A DNA stretch of 64,000 nt from an uncultured Lachnospiraceae bacterium (GCA_947173495.1 CAMWFQ010000010.1:1-64000); one strand, 5' to 3'; positions 1 through 7,822 are shown, numbered from the stretch's first letter. Notes: a model not told the origin generated them from the letters alone. A program made the numbers and translations.

Positions 1-61
1 CTGCACGAAGCAGGTCAGCTGATTCCCATAATTCTGCTTCTAATTTACGAATATTAATCAT
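1..61 (-). CDS. hsdM: Type I restriction-modification DNA methylase (M subunit), N-terminal 20 codons
   Basis: The gene runs off the left edge; only its first 20 codons are visible. The ATG is at 61-59 on the minus strand, and the translation starts MINIRKLEAELWESADLL, the usual opening of the N-terminal helical domain of HsdM-type adenine methylases. In the family this subunit works with a specificity subunit (and HsdR for cleavage) to methylate adenine in a split recognition site. The catalytic NPPY motif would lie outside the window. The call rests on this short N-terminus alone; whether the gene is intact cannot be judged. Confidence 0.72.
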   Translation of the reverse strand, partial: MINIRKLEAELWESADLLRA

Positions 62-282
62 TGATTTTTCCTCATATTTACTTCTTAGTGAGTTTCAAAA
101 TATACTGGTATGAAAATTCAATACCCTTACAAGCCAGATTTTCACGCATATGGAGCGGGTCGTTTTCTGAAAACCTGCAGGGCGTAATTCAAAACATCTT
201 AATGAGCCAAATGTACTGTCAAAAGCAGGCGCATAGTATGCCCTCTCCTCGAAGTTTAATTTTTCAGTCATAAAAATACGAA

Positions 283-675
283 TTAACATACACCACTTTT
301 TATAAACTCAATCAATTTTTCTAAATCATCAAAATTATCATAATCTCCAATCAATCCTTCCCGATGATAAATAACTCCATTTTTCTCATTCCTTTCAAGG
401 CAATCAAGTAATGCTTCAAGCCCATACCTTTTAGCAAATACGGTAAATCCGTATGGCTTCATTTTTGATAATAGCCCTTTATGGCAGTCATTTTCACATA
501 AAAAGCAGTTTGATATTTCTTTTTCGATAGAACATTTTCGATTTTCACACCATTCTTTATCTTTGCACTCATCAGAGTTACAACCATTACAAGTAATATT
601 TTCATGACATAAACAACAGGCTAATCCACATCTTGCAATTCCAAGTTCTCTTTTCACTTGATTCTTCTCCTTCAT
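283..675 (-). CDS. Cysteine-rich DUF3795 family protein
   Basis: A 130-residue protein with 14 cysteines, most in a CGLxCCLC-type cluster and following CxxC-like pairs in the first 65 residues. This pattern is typical of DUF3795 proteins, which probably bind metal; their function is unknown. An upstream in-frame ATG at 720 would add 15 residues but has no ribosome site, whereas the ATG at 675 follows a GAAAGAAG stretch about 12 nt upstream, so 675 is preferred. It sits between the hsdM fragment and a TnpV stub, so it is probably mobile-element cargo. No membrane segment or signal peptide is seen. Confidence 0.7.
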   Translation of the reverse strand: MKEKNQVKRELGIARCGLACCLCHENITCNGCNSDECKDKEWCENRKCSIEKEISNCFLCENDCHKGLLSKMKPYGFTVFAKRYGLEALLDCLERNEKNGVIYHREGLIGDYDNFDDLEKLIEFIKSGVC

Positions 676-735
676 TTTTATATCGCTTCTTTCATAATTC
701 CTATTTGTTATCGGATTCATTATACTGCAAGGAAA

Positions 736-774
736 CTATACTTCATCATAAATATGTTTTTTCAGTTCATCCAT
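736..774 (-). pseudogene. TnpV-like mobile-element protein, 12-codon N-terminal stub
   Basis: A strong GAGGAG site at 784-789 precedes an ATG at 774 that opens MDELKKHIYDEV and then stops. This resembles the start of the small TnpV proteins of Tn4451/Tn1549-type elements, which continue with NGLHY-like sequence. The remainder is missing, so this is read as a deletion scar with the ribosome site still in place. The match covers only a dozen residues. Confidence 0.4.
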
Positions 775-1019
775 TATGTTAATCTCCTCATTCTGGTTTA
801 ATAATTGCAAGTCCAACTCTCCAGAAATATTGGTAAATCATTGGTAAAATTGAGTAAGAAATACAAAGAACCTTTGATTTATAAGCATTTTACCATGACC
901 AACAAATCCTTCCGTGGCGCACAAAAAGTGTCGAAATCATGTTTGTTCTTCCTCCTGAAATACTCTGATCTGCTTATGTTTGGCACGGTTTGCAAGGTTT
1001 GCTTTTCCCTTAGAGATTG
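775..1019. other. Intergenic remnant without a supportable gene
   Basis: About 245 bases of A+T-rich sequence between the TnpV stub and the SIR2 fragment. The only point of note is a minus-strand AGGAGG site near 955 followed by an ATG that reads 16 codons (MISTLFVRH...) before a stop, probably another truncated gene start. The plus-strand reading frame here has no recognisable features. Confidence 0.4.
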
Positions 1020-1256
1020 TTAAAATGTATTTTTAAGGCGATTACCCTTATCTGTGCAAATTCGTTTAGGCAGCCTTGTATTATCAATAAAATCCCATAC
1101 CATTTGCCCTCCTGACATTATCCCAGAAGATATAGACGCCCCTGCCCCTAAAAGCATAGATATACTTTCATCCGGTTTTACTGAAAAACTGCTTGTAACA
1201 TTACTGATCGTATACTCTTTCAATTTTGCCACGCCAAAAAAATATATTAAAACCAA
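1020..1256 (-). pseudogene. SIR2-domain protein (antiphage-type NADase), truncated to its N-terminus
   Basis: The frame contains the SIR2-like nucleotide-binding motif LLGAGASISSGIMSGG followed by MVWDF, the classic N-terminal signature of bacterial SIR2-domain defence proteins. These normally hydrolyse NAD+ upon phage infection and are 300-1000 residues long. Here homology stops after VWDF and about 22 unrelated residues lead to a stop, so catalytic and effector parts are absent. A likely original start is the TTG at 1223 (MKEYTISN). It lies in the same debris field as the hsdM fragment, which fits a degraded defence island. Confidence 0.6.
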
Positions 1257-1450
1257 TATCTAAAGATTTTAATATATGTTACCATATTTTTACATTCTTT
1301 GCTATTCGAAAAACAGGCCAAAGAGAACTGGATATGGATCATATCCCCACCCCGCAGCAAGGAACCTATAGCTATCTTCTCCAAAAATTTTGTCCTCTTA
1401 TCCCCTATCATCCATATTTCAACAGCATTTTTCTACAAACACGGAAACTC

Positions 1451-2146
1451 TTATACTTTCACGCAAAACTCGGATACTATCACGGAAACTCCCGACTTTT
1501 GCGTAATAGTACAATTTCTCCCCAATCGCCACCTTTTCAGCGGCATCAAAAACGTAAAAAATAGGGGTTCACCAGCCACCGTGATGAACCCATTAAACCT
1601 CAATAATCCCAATAGAAAGACCAGCCTTAAAAGCTGTACCAACTCATGCGCCTCGTCCGTATCTGATGTGGTCTGCCTGGTATCAAACTGTGAAAAACGG
1701 TTATCGCGATAAAATGATAACAGCCTTTCCTCATTTTCAGCTTCCAAAAATGTCACTATGCCGCCAAGCATATATTGCGCATCCTCTATCACAGTCCATG
1801 CTAATTCGACAAGCTCTTTTCCCGTAATCTTTTCATTTGCGCCATTCGTATAATTCTTCCCAAGCTGGGCAATCAGATAGGCTGACATGGTATATGTATC
1901 TGATTTCTCGTCCAGTTCACTGATACGCAGCAATTTTCTTTTCGTAGTCTTGCTCACCGTTTCACCCCTGACTGACAAAGGCTTTAATGCAAGGGTAAAA
2001 TATCCAAGAAGTTCCTTGCTCTCCACAGAATGCTCATGTACGGTAAAGAAGCAAGCAACCGAAAACAAGAGATAGACCGCCAGCACCACACTATTCCGAA
2101 CCAAAGAAACAAAAGACCAAAAGATAAGCATTATGGAAATGTGCAT
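1451..2146 (-). pseudogene. GNAT acetyltransferase of integrative elements, broken at both ends
   Basis: Roughly residues 40-175 of this frame resemble GNAT acetyltransferases found in Tn1549-like elements: an LLGYFTLALKP strand, a YTMSAYLIAQLGKNY stretch for the acetyl-CoA loop, then AWTVIEDAQYMLGG and NEERLLSFY. The first ~35 residues are an unrelated hydrophobic run with no ribosome site before the ATG at 2146. After LVQLLRLV the frame runs through ~55 residues of unrelated sequence. I infer 5' truncation and loss of the native stop, so a functional enzyme is unlikely. Confidence 0.5.
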
Positions 2147-2194
2147 AACAGGCTATGGCGGAACTCATCCTTATCTTTCTTTCATAAAGCAAAA

Positions 2195-2226
2195 TCAAAA
2201 GCAAGGTATTGACATCTTGCTTTTGA
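2195..2226. promoter_or_regulatory. MarR-type operator, perfect 11-bp inverted repeat
   Basis: Arms TCAAAAGCAAG (2195-2205) and CTTGCTTTTGA (2216-2226) are perfect inverse complements separated by 10 bp. The dyad covers the -35 box of the promoter for the MarR gene. The right arm recurs exactly before the MATE gene at 2834-2844. Autoregulation is inferred from position and from the habits of the MarR family. Confidence 0.65.
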
Positions 2227-2237
2227 TATGCTATGAT
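2209..2237 (+). promoter_or_regulatory. Sigma-A promoter of the marR-MATE locus
   Basis: TTGACA at 2209-2214 and TATGAT at 2232-2237 with 17-bp spacing. It is overlapped by the inverted repeat at 2195-2226. Confidence 0.75.
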
Positions 2238-2266
2238 ACCTCTTGAAAGGGAAAGGGGGTGCTGAA

Positions 2267-2692
2267 TTGAACGATAACCTTACCAGCGGGCAACTCATAA
2301 AACAGCTCCATGACGCAATCGAAAGACAGGCAAATAATTCCTTGCGTCAGAACGACTTGACTATGGTTCAAGTATGGGTGCTGCTGTCACTGAACGAAAA
2401 AGACGAAAAGACCTACTCATTCAAAGAACTGGAACGTATTTTAGGGGTAGCACAATCCACTTGTGCCGGAATCGTAAACAGGCTTGCATTAAAGAAACTG
2501 GTTGACTGTTTTACCGACCCAAACGACAAGCGAATGAAACTTGTCCGAATTACCCCGGCAGGTGAAAAATGCTGCCAGGACGCTATACAGAATAGCAGAA
2601 AAGTGGAACAAACCATGTTTCACGGACTATCTGAGGAAGAACAGACCACGTTTCACAGTCTGCTCCAAAGGATATACGAGAACATGAAATAA
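2267..2692 (+). CDS. MarR family transcriptional regulator
   Basis: A winged-helix MarR protein of about 141 residues. The DNA-binding segment is visible around YSFKELERILGVAQSTCAGIVNRL, with the wing at DPNDKRMKLVRIT. The reading frame opens at a TTG at 2243, but a strong AAAGGGGG site at 2252-2259 sits 7 nt before a second TTG at 2267, which I take as the start. It is followed by a terminator and then a MATE efflux gene whose leader carries the same half-site as the regulator's own operator. The likely job is drug-responsive control of itself and the pump. Confidence 0.85.
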   Translation: MNDNLTSGQLIKQLHDAIERQANNSLRQNDLTMVQVWVLLSLNEKDEKTYSFKELERILGVAQSTCAGIVNRLALKKLVDCFTDPNDKRMKLVRITPAGEKCCQDAIQNSRKVEQTMFHGLSEEEQTTFHSLLQRIYENMK

Positions 2693-2718
2693 ATGCCCGC
2701 CCAAGCCTGCGGGCATTT
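2691..2718 (+). terminator. Hairpin terminator after marR
   Basis: Perfect 10-bp stem AAATGCCCGC / GCGGGCATTT with an 8-base loop, starting at the marR stop codon. The T-run is short, so some readthrough into the MATE gene is possible. Confidence 0.6.
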
Positions 2719-2832
2719 ATCCCAAGCAAATTGATAGCGTGCTTTCGTAAAAGGCTGATGAAGAATCAAAAAGAGGATTGCCGTTGATAGAAACCCGTTA
2801 TAAAGCGGGTATTTAGAAAAACCAATTCAATA

Positions 2833-2849
2833 GCTTGCTTTTGACAAGC
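2833..2849. promoter_or_regulatory. Second MarR-type site before the MATE gene
   Basis: GCTTG (2833-2837) and CAAGC (2845-2849) form a short dyad, and the 11-mer CTTGCTTTTGA at 2834-2844 is identical to the right arm of the operator at 2216-2226. It lies about 20-35 bp upstream of the MATE start codon, where bound protein could block transcription or translation initiation. Confidence 0.55.
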
Positions 2850-2867
2850 ATACAAGGAGGAAAACTT

Positions 2868-4232
2868 ATGGAACAGAAATCACTGGAAGTATTTGAATCA
2901 ATGCCCGTACCCAAAGCAGTATTCAAGAACGCCTTGCCCGCTATGGCGGCTATGCTCATGGTATTAGTCTACAATCTGGCTGATACATTCTTTATTGGTC
3001 AGACCCATGACGCATTACAGGTTGCCGCAGTTTCCCTTGCAACGCCTGTATTTCTGATATTTATGGCAGTAGGAACAGTGTTCGGAATGGGCGGCACTTC
3101 AGTTATCTCCCGTGCATTGGGAGAGGGAAGAAAGGACTATGCAAAGAAAGTATGCTCTTTCTGTATGTGGGGCTGCGTGATTGTGGGTGTGGTTATGGCT
3201 GCCCTGTTCTTGATTTTTATGGAGCCGATACTTTCCCTTATCGGGGCAAGTTCCGATACATGGAATTTAGCGAAAACCTATCTGATGATTGTTGTATGCA
3301 GCGGGCCTTTTGTGCTGATCTCCAACTGTTACGCCAATGTAATCCGTACAGAGGGAGAATCGGGGCGGGCTTGTATGGGGCAGCTTTTAGGAAACCTGCT
3401 GAACGTAGTTCTTGACCCCATTATGATTTTAGGTTTTGGGTGGAATATCGCCGGGGCTGCTATCGCCACCGTGATCGGGAACGTGTTCGGGGCAGGATAT
3501 TACATTACCTATTTTCTCCGTGGAAAATCAAGCCTTAGTGTCCGGCTGAAAGATTTTACCTTAAGGGAAAAGGTTTGCAGCAGCGTGCTTGCCATTGGCG
3601 TACCCGCCGCATTAGGCTCTATGCTGATGAGCGTTTCACAAATCATTATCAACAGCCAAATGGCAGAATACGGCGATATGGCGATTGCCGGAATGGGTGT
3701 TGCGATGAAAGTTGTAACGATAACAGGCATGGTATGTATTGGGCTGGGGCAGGGCGTACAGCCTCTGCTGGGATATTGTGTAGGCGCAAAGCTATGGAAA
3801 CGGTTCAAGGACGTGTTTAAGTTCTCTTTCATTTTTTCCTTCATTTTAGGCGTTGTCTTGACCGCTATCTGCTACCTGTTTACAAACCAAATCGTCAGTG
3901 CATTTTTAGCTGATGTGACAGCCTTTGATTACGCCGTCCAGTTTGCGAAAATCTTACTTACAACGAGTCCCATTTTCGGCGTGTTCTATGTCCTTACCAA
4001 CGCTTTACAAGCTATGGGAGCAGCCACAGCTTCGCTGGTTATCAATTTGAGTCGACAGGGAATCATTTTCATTCCCGTCCTGTTCATTCTGAAAGCAGTC
4101 TTAGGACTTACCGGGTTAGTTTGGGCGCAGCCGGTAGCCGACATTCTTTCGATATTGCTTGCGGCTGTTTTGTATGTCAACACATATAAAAAGTTAAGCA
4201 TACAGAAAACTGAAACGCCAAGTGAAGCATAA
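2868..4232 (+). CDS. MATE family multidrug efflux transporter
   Basis: A 454-residue integral membrane protein with about 12 hydrophobic helices in two related halves, the normal size and layout for MATE drug/cation antiporters. Typical segments include LPAMAAMLMVLVYNLADTFF near the N-terminus and GMGGTSVISRALGEG after helix 2. The ATG at 2868 follows AAGGAGG at 2853-2859; an upstream TTG frame start at 2835 is unlikely. The gene lies directly downstream of a MarR regulator and carries a matching half-operator, so substrate-induced derepression is likely. It probably exports cationic compounds from the cytoplasm; the substrate cannot be told. Confidence 0.9.
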   Translation: MEQKSLEVFESMPVPKAVFKNALPAMAAMLMVLVYNLADTFFIGQTHDALQVAAVSLATPVFLIFMAVGTVFGMGGTSVISRALGEGRKDYAKKVCSFCMWGCVIVGVVMAALFLIFMEPILSLIGASSDTWNLAKTYLMIVVCSGPFVLISNCYANVIRTEGESGRACMGQLLGNLLNVVLDPIMILGFGWNIAGAAIATVIGNVFGAGYYITYFLRGKSSLSVRLKDFTLREKVCSSVLAIGVPAALGSMLMSVSQIIINSQMAEYGDMAIAGMGVAMKVVTITGMVCIGLGQGVQPLLGYCVGAKLWKRFKDVFKFSFIFSFILGVVLTAICYLFTNQIVSAFLADVTAFDYAVQFAKILLTTSPIFGVFYVLTNALQAMGAATASLVINLSRQGIIFIPVLFILKAVLGLTGLVWAQPVADILSILLAAVLYVNTYKKLSIQKTETPSEA

Positions 4233-4273
4233 GAAATCAAAAAACATAGCGATTGGGAGGTAAAAGAAATGCC

Positions 4274-4717
4274 ATGAATTGCACAGAAGCATACAAGGAG
4301 CATATCGAATATACATTTAATGCCTTTTGCAGAGTGGTTATATATTATGTAGCTATCAACGCATGGCGTGACAGGGATAAGCGGCGGCAACGGGAAGTAT
4401 CCCTTGAATATCTCACCAAAGAAAAATTTTATCCATTCTGTACGTCAGACACCTATTTCATAGACCCCTACAAGCAATACCCTGTTACGATATGCGGTCA
4501 GAGGGTTATCCTCACAAACGGGGAGCTTGCCGAAGCTCTGTCCTCTCTGCCGGAGAAAAAGAGGGAAATCATTTACCTTTACTTTTTCGGGCGGTACACG
4601 CAACAGGAAATCGGGGAACTATACGGACGCTGCCGGAGTACGGCGTGGCATCACATACACAGTGCCTTGCAAATGCTGCATGAAGAAATGGAGGTGCTTT
4701 TCCGTGAGGAATCCTAA
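4274..4717 (+). CDS. Sigma-70-like regulator of an integrative element
   Basis: A 147-residue protein whose C-terminal half is a sigma region-4 helix-turn-helix: ALSSLPEKKREIIYLYFF followed by TQQEIGELYGRCRSTAWHHIHSAL. Such small sigma-like proteins are standard regulatory cargo of Tn916/Tn1549-type elements. The ATG at 4274 follows GGGAGG at 4255-4260; other upstream starts are out of frame or unsupported. The end overlaps the next gene by 14 bp. A deleted, diverged copy of the same gene is found on the minus strand at about 9790-10020. Its target promoter is unknown. Confidence 0.8.
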   Translation: MNCTEAYKEHIEYTFNAFCRVVIYYVAINAWRDRDKRRQREVSLEYLTKEKFYPFCTSDTYFIDPYKQYPVTICGQRVILTNGELAEALSSLPEKKREIIYLYFFGRYTQQEIGELYGRCRSTAWHHIHSALQMLHEEMEVLFREES

Positions 4718-5084
4718 ACTTGTGCCGTATGAAACCATTGTCAGAGCGACCAGCGGAGAGCCGGAAGCCGTGGACGAGGTTTTACGGCATTACGGCAAGC
4801 GAATCCGGCTTGCTTCCCTTGAAAACGGACACGTCAGCAAAGACACCGAGGACAACATAAAACGGCGGCTTATCGCTGCCCTGTTCCAGTTCCGCTTTGA
4901 TGAACAGCCATGCAAAAAACTGAATAACCGCCGCCCATCACAGCGGCATATCAAGACAGGAAATCAAGAAAAGGTTTCCTGTTTTTTTGTGTATTTTTTC
5001 GGCGTTTTTGAAAAACTGCCGTATTGCCCCACGAAAAGGAAAACAGGACACGCTCTTTGTTTGGCAGTTTTCAATTTTCGGTGA
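4704..5084 (+). CDS. Small HTH protein of an integrative element, 3' end altered
   Basis: Starts at a GTG (4704) inside the end of the sigma-like gene, with GAGGTG upstream. Residues 1-66 match the small element-encoded helix-turn-helix proteins (MRNPKLVPYETIVRATSGEP ... EAVDEVLRHYGKRIRLA ... RRLIAALFQFRFDEQ). After RFDEQ the frame continues about 60 residues through what is clearly a hairpin terminator (4956-4988), so the native stop appears lost by a nearby rearrangement. The family is thought to act in regulation or excision. A second truncated copy is fused to a sigma fragment near 9790-9850. Confidence 0.55.
   Translation: MRNPKLVPYETIVRATSGEPEAVDEVLRHYGKRIRLASLENGHVSKDTEDNIKRRLIAALFQFRFDEQPCKKLNNRRPSQRHIKTGNQEKVSCFFVYFFGVFEKLPYCPTKRKTGHALCLAVFNFR
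4956..4988 (+). terminator. Hairpin terminator, repeated at 9174-9206
   Basis: ACAGGAAA (4956-4963) pairs with TTTCCTGT (4975-4982), followed by a T-run. The same hairpin and its flank recur inverted near 9174-9206. Confidence 0.6.
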
Positions 5085-5094
5085 CTGCCAGCGG

Positions 5095-5277
5095 AAACGC
5101 CGGGAAACGCTGGAAGAATTGCAGAACCCGGAGGACACACCCCACGCCCGCATTTATGACTGCCTTATTGAAATGTGTACCCCCGTCCGCATTACCGGGG
5201 AGAATTTCAGAAAAGCCAGAGCAAGGGAGAAAATGGAACAGCTTAAAACGCTGCTGAACAGAAAGGAGAGCCTATGA
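5095..5277 (+). pseudogene. Unrecognised C-terminal fragment of an element gene
   Basis: An open frame ending at 5277 carries about 58 charged, helical residues (RRETLEELQNPEDT ... ARIYDCLIEMCTPVRITGEN ... LLNRKESL) but no start codon with a ribosome site; upstream it reads through the terminator region. Codon usage looks coding. I do not recognise the family. Its 3' end contains the AGGAG site of the following TnpW stub with a 4-bp overlap, so the two were once co-translated. It is probably the tail of a conjugative-element gene whose 5' part was deleted. Confidence 0.35.
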
Positions 5278-5378
5278 CCGACACCCCCAACAGAAGCACC
5301 GCCACCGCCGCCGACAAAATGATGAAAGTGATGGAAGCAGAAAGCGCAGCCGGACACAAGCCGCCTTTTACTGCCTAA
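5274..5378 (+). pseudogene. TnpW-like mobile-element protein, truncated
   Basis: A 34-codon frame with a strong AAAGGAGAG site, starting MTDTPNRSTATAADKMM and ending at HKPPFTA. TnpW-type proteins of clostridial elements share this opening and continue past a PPFT motif with a beta-rich ~30-residue domain; here a stop intervenes. It overlaps the preceding fragment by 4 bp. The family call is based on my recollection of the motif. Confidence 0.4.
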
Positions 5379-5394
5379 GCCGTGATATGGGAAA

Positions 5395-5422
5395 GCGGTC
5401 ATGCCATAATAAGCATGACCGC
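5395..5422. terminator. 10-bp perfect hairpin after the TnpW stub
   Basis: GCGGTCATGC (5395-5404) and GCATGACCGC (5413-5422) form a perfect stem with an 8-base A+T loop. It has no long T-run, but its place between converging transcription units suits a bidirectional terminator. Confidence 0.5.
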
Positions 5423-5470
5423 CCAAGCGTTGGGTTAATACTCAACTATCCGATACGGGGATTTTGTTTG

Positions 5471-5839
5471 CTAAATAATATTGGCTATTTTCTGTATGGC
5501 TTCTTCTTTTGTGGCAACAAAGAATACATCTTTCCCCTTGTTGCTTTCATAGATAAAGTCCTTTAGCGGTTTGCTTGTATAGTGTGAATAATCACCGTAT
5601 ATGGCAATTTTCCCACCATAATTGATGTATTTTTGAAGAATTTCTCCTGCCAAACCACTGCTTAAAACAAAGAAATCTTCAATGACTAACTTTTTATCCA
5701 CGGCGATATACTTTGTGCCTGCTTCATATTTGGCAGACATAAGTAAATCAAGCGCAGAATCAACATCAGTAATCACTTTGTTATCGCTTGAAACAACAGC
5801 AACTATCCCGTTGCCGCAATCAATTTTTTCAAACTTCAT
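5471..5839 (-). CDS. DUF4180 family protein
   Basis: A 122-residue soluble protein. Features typical of DUF4180 are the DSALDLLMSAKYEAGTKYIA segment, EDFFVLSSGLAGEILQKY and the GGKIAIYGDYSHYTSKPLKDF region, ending with a short amphipathic helix. Function is unknown; the family often occurs beside regulators in resistance or stress cargo. The ATG at 5839 follows GGAGGTAC; the longer frame to 5878 has no ribosome site. A consensus promoter sits 70 bp upstream, so it is probably transcribed alone. Confidence 0.8.
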   Translation of the reverse strand: MKFEKIDCGNGIVAVVSSDNKVITDVDSALDLLMSAKYEAGTKYIAVDKKLVIEDFFVLSSGLAGEILQKYINYGGKIAIYGDYSHYTSKPLKDFIYESNKGKDVFFVATKEEAIQKIANII

Positions 5840-5905
5840 GCCTGTACCTCCTTCAATGAATTGCAGACAAAATCCCACGTTATCGCCGCTGGTAACGCTT
5901 CAGGC

Positions 5906-5934
5906 ATTATAGCATGGAGTAATGAATTATTCAA
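5906..5934 (-). promoter_or_regulatory. Sigma-A promoter of the DUF4180 gene
   Basis: On the minus strand, TTGAAT (5934-5929) and TATAAT (5911-5906) with 17-bp spacing. Confidence 0.7.
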
Positions 5935-5963
5935 CTGTTCTATAATGACACTGTTCTATAATG
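5934..5963 (+). repeat. Tandem direct repeat containing TATAAT
   Basis: The 14-mer ACTGTTCTATAATG occurs at 5934-5947 and again at 5950-5963, a 16-bp period. Each copy contains a -10-like TATAAT on the plus strand. No plus-strand gene follows closely. Confidence 0.6.
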
Positions 5964-6110
5964 CGACAAGCCTTAATAAAAAACCGCGATATTTTTCGAC
6001 ATAAAGTAGCAAAAAGGACTGTGCCGCCCGTCCGGAAGCCTTGTGCGGGGATGCCACTCTGCTGCCGCCAGTTCCTTCCTGTCAAGGCGTATCCCATCAG
6101 AGTCGTCCAG

Positions 6111-6155
6111 CCTGTAAGGGGAGATATCCTGTATCATGGCTCCCCTCCTTACAGG
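6111..6155. repeat. Imperfect inverted repeat over the radical SAM gene stop
   Basis: CCTGTAAGG (6111-6119) and CCTTACAGG (6147-6155), extended by GGGGAG / CTCCCC with a bulge. The right arm includes the stop codon at 6149. No T-run follows on the minus strand, so a terminator role is uncertain. Confidence 0.45.
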
Positions 6156-7033
6156 TGCCGCAGGTTCTCACGGTATCTGCGCAGCTCCTTTTCATCCACA
6201 GCGCCGATGACCTCATCCAGCCACTTGACCATCCGTTCCCTGTCCTTCGGCAGATGCCCTTCCACGTTGATGCAGTTCGATGCGCCCATCGTTGCAAAAT
6301 AGGTGTCTATGTCAAGGCTGCCGACCAGCGTCCTCAGTTCATACAGCTTTTCTATCTCCGTTTCCTCCGTCCAGTTCCCAGCCTGGATTTCCCGGTACAG
6401 TTCCGAGGTCGGGTAGACCGTCAGCATGGAGGAAACAATGACCTTCGGGTGGAGCTGGTTGAACACCTCCGCCGTGTTCTTCACCCCTTCCTCCATATGC
6501 CCGGAGCCGTATATCCCGGCAAGGTAGAAGAAGTTATAATCCATCCCTGCCTCATCCAGCCTTTTGCATTCTTCTATGATCTCCTTCGTGCCGAACCCTT
6601 TATGCATGAAGGAGAGGGATTCTTCGTCACCAGCCTCCACGCCGATGGTAAGGCTGTTGTACCCAAGCCCCCGCAGCTCCCGTAGCTGCTCCGTGGTCTT
6701 CGGCGTGATGTCCGTGATGCGGGCGAAACAGCCGATGGACTGCACTCTTGGATAATATTTCCGTACCAGTTCCGCCAGCGTTTTCAGCTTGTCAAAACTT
6801 AATACGAAAGGGTTCGCCCCGGTGAAGAATACCCTCTTTGCGTTCCGGTAGTAGCGGCTGATCTCCTTAAAGTCCGCCTCCACCTCGGATAAAGGCGACA
6901 TACGGAACTTAAACGGCACGTCCTCATAGAGCGTGCAGAACCTGCACTTGTGGTGGGTACAGCCCGCCGTTACCTGTACCAGTGCGCTCCCCGCCTCATA
7001 GGGCGGCCTCCATATCGTTCCCGTGTAATGCAT
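6149..7033 (-). CDS. Radical SAM protein
   Basis: A 294-residue radical SAM enzyme with the cluster-binding cysteines in GCTHHKCRFC (CX4CX2C, near residues 25-33), as in the GCSHNKCTFC subgroup of Elp3-like radical SAM proteins. FFTGANPF and the SIGCFARITDI and NSLTIGVEAGDEESL strands match the following TIM-barrel strands. The substrate is unknown. The ATG at 7033 follows GGAAGGAGAG. It lies 30 bp after a pyrD fragment in the same direction, so it was probably co-transcribed with pyrD from the region near the palindrome at 7809. The enzyme itself appears intact. Confidence 0.82.
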   Translation of the reverse strand: MHYTGTIWRPPYEAGSALVQVTAGCTHHKCRFCTLYEDVPFKFRMSPLSEVEADFKEISRYYRNAKRVFFTGANPFVLSFDKLKTLAELVRKYYPRVQSIGCFARITDITPKTTEQLRELRGLGYNSLTIGVEAGDEESLSFMHKGFGTKEIIEECKRLDEAGMDYNFFYLAGIYGSGHMEEGVKNTAEVFNQLHPKVIVSSMLTVYPTSELYREIQAGNWTEETEIEKLYELRTLVGSLDIDTYFATMGASNCINVEGHLPKDRERMVKWLDEVIGAVDEKELRRYRENLRHL

Positions 7034-7063
7034 AAAACATCTCTCCTTCCTGTCTGTAAAAAT

Positions 7064-7747
7064 CTAACTGACGATACCCCTGATCTCCTTTAAGTCCCGG
7101 ATACCGTTTTCCTCCATGTACTTTTCCAGCCCGCCGATGATCTCCGGCATGGCATAAGGGTTCCTGAAATTCGCCGTCCCCACCGCCACCGCGGCAGCCC
7201 CGGCCATGATGAACTCCAGCGCATCCTCCGCCGTCTGAATCCCTCCCATCCCGATGACCGGGATGCTCACCGCCCGGCAGGTCTGCCAGACCATCCGCAG
7301 CGCAACCGGCTTTATGGCGGGCCCGGACAGACCGCCCGTCTTATTTGCCACGCAGAACGCCCTTTTTTTCACGTCAATCCTCATGCCCGTGATGGTGTTG
7401 ATCAGCGAGAGCGCGTCCGCGCCGCCGGCCTCCGTTATGTCCGTGACATTCGGCGTCAGCTTCATGGAGATGGGCTGCGCCGCTTTCTTTTTTATCTCCT
7501 TCGTGATATACTCCACCATCCCCGGCTCCTGCCCGAAAGCGATCCCGCCATGCTCCACGTTGGGGCAGGAGATGTTGGCCTCCAGCATGTCTATCTCCTG
7601 CCCGGACAGCCGTTCCACGACTTCCAGGTAATCCGCCACGGTGCTGCCGCATATGTTCACAATGACCTTCGTGTCAAACTGTTTAAGGACCTGATGCCCG
7701 CTATCTCCACTGATGTGTTTATCCCGTCCGCCTCCTTCCTGAATCAC
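7064..7747 (-). pseudogene. pyrD: Dihydroorotate dehydrogenase catalytic subunit, 5' truncated
   Basis: From about residue 20, this frame matches the class 1B PyrD barrel: LKQFDTKVIVNICG, the ANISCPNV loop, PISMKLTPNVTDI, NTITGM and the phosphate-binding GMGGIQTAEDALEFIMAGAAAVAVGT. PyrD normally has about 300 residues; here the first ~95, including the FMN and substrate-binding GLxNPG segment, are missing and replaced by about 20 unrelated residues (MIQEGGGRDKHISGD). Loss of that part should abolish oxidation of dihydroorotate to orotate. The joint lies just inside the upstream regulatory region. No pyrK is nearby, so this is not a pyr operon. Confidence 0.65.
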
Positions 7748-7808
7748 ATGATAGCAACTGGCAGGGGAAAAGAAAAGTACTGTCTTTTTTCGTTTATAGT
7801 GTGGAAAA

Positions 7809-7822
7809 TGATACCGGTATCA
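7809..7822. promoter_or_regulatory. Perfect 14-bp palindrome, likely HxlR operator
   Basis: TGATACCGGTATCA is fully self-complementary. It lies between the minus-strand pyrD/radical SAM pair and the plus-strand HxlR gene, 15 bp upstream of the hxlR -35 box, where one dimer could control both directions. Confidence 0.6.

Noticed and set aside
805-1023. A 72-codon plus-strand frame near the SIR2 fragment
   Set aside because: No ribosome site or family features; sequence looks like deletion debris.
1226-1712. Two overlapping plus-strand frames of 112 and 137 codons
   Set aside because: No ribosome sites, low-complexity translation, and they run against the GNAT remnant on the other strand.
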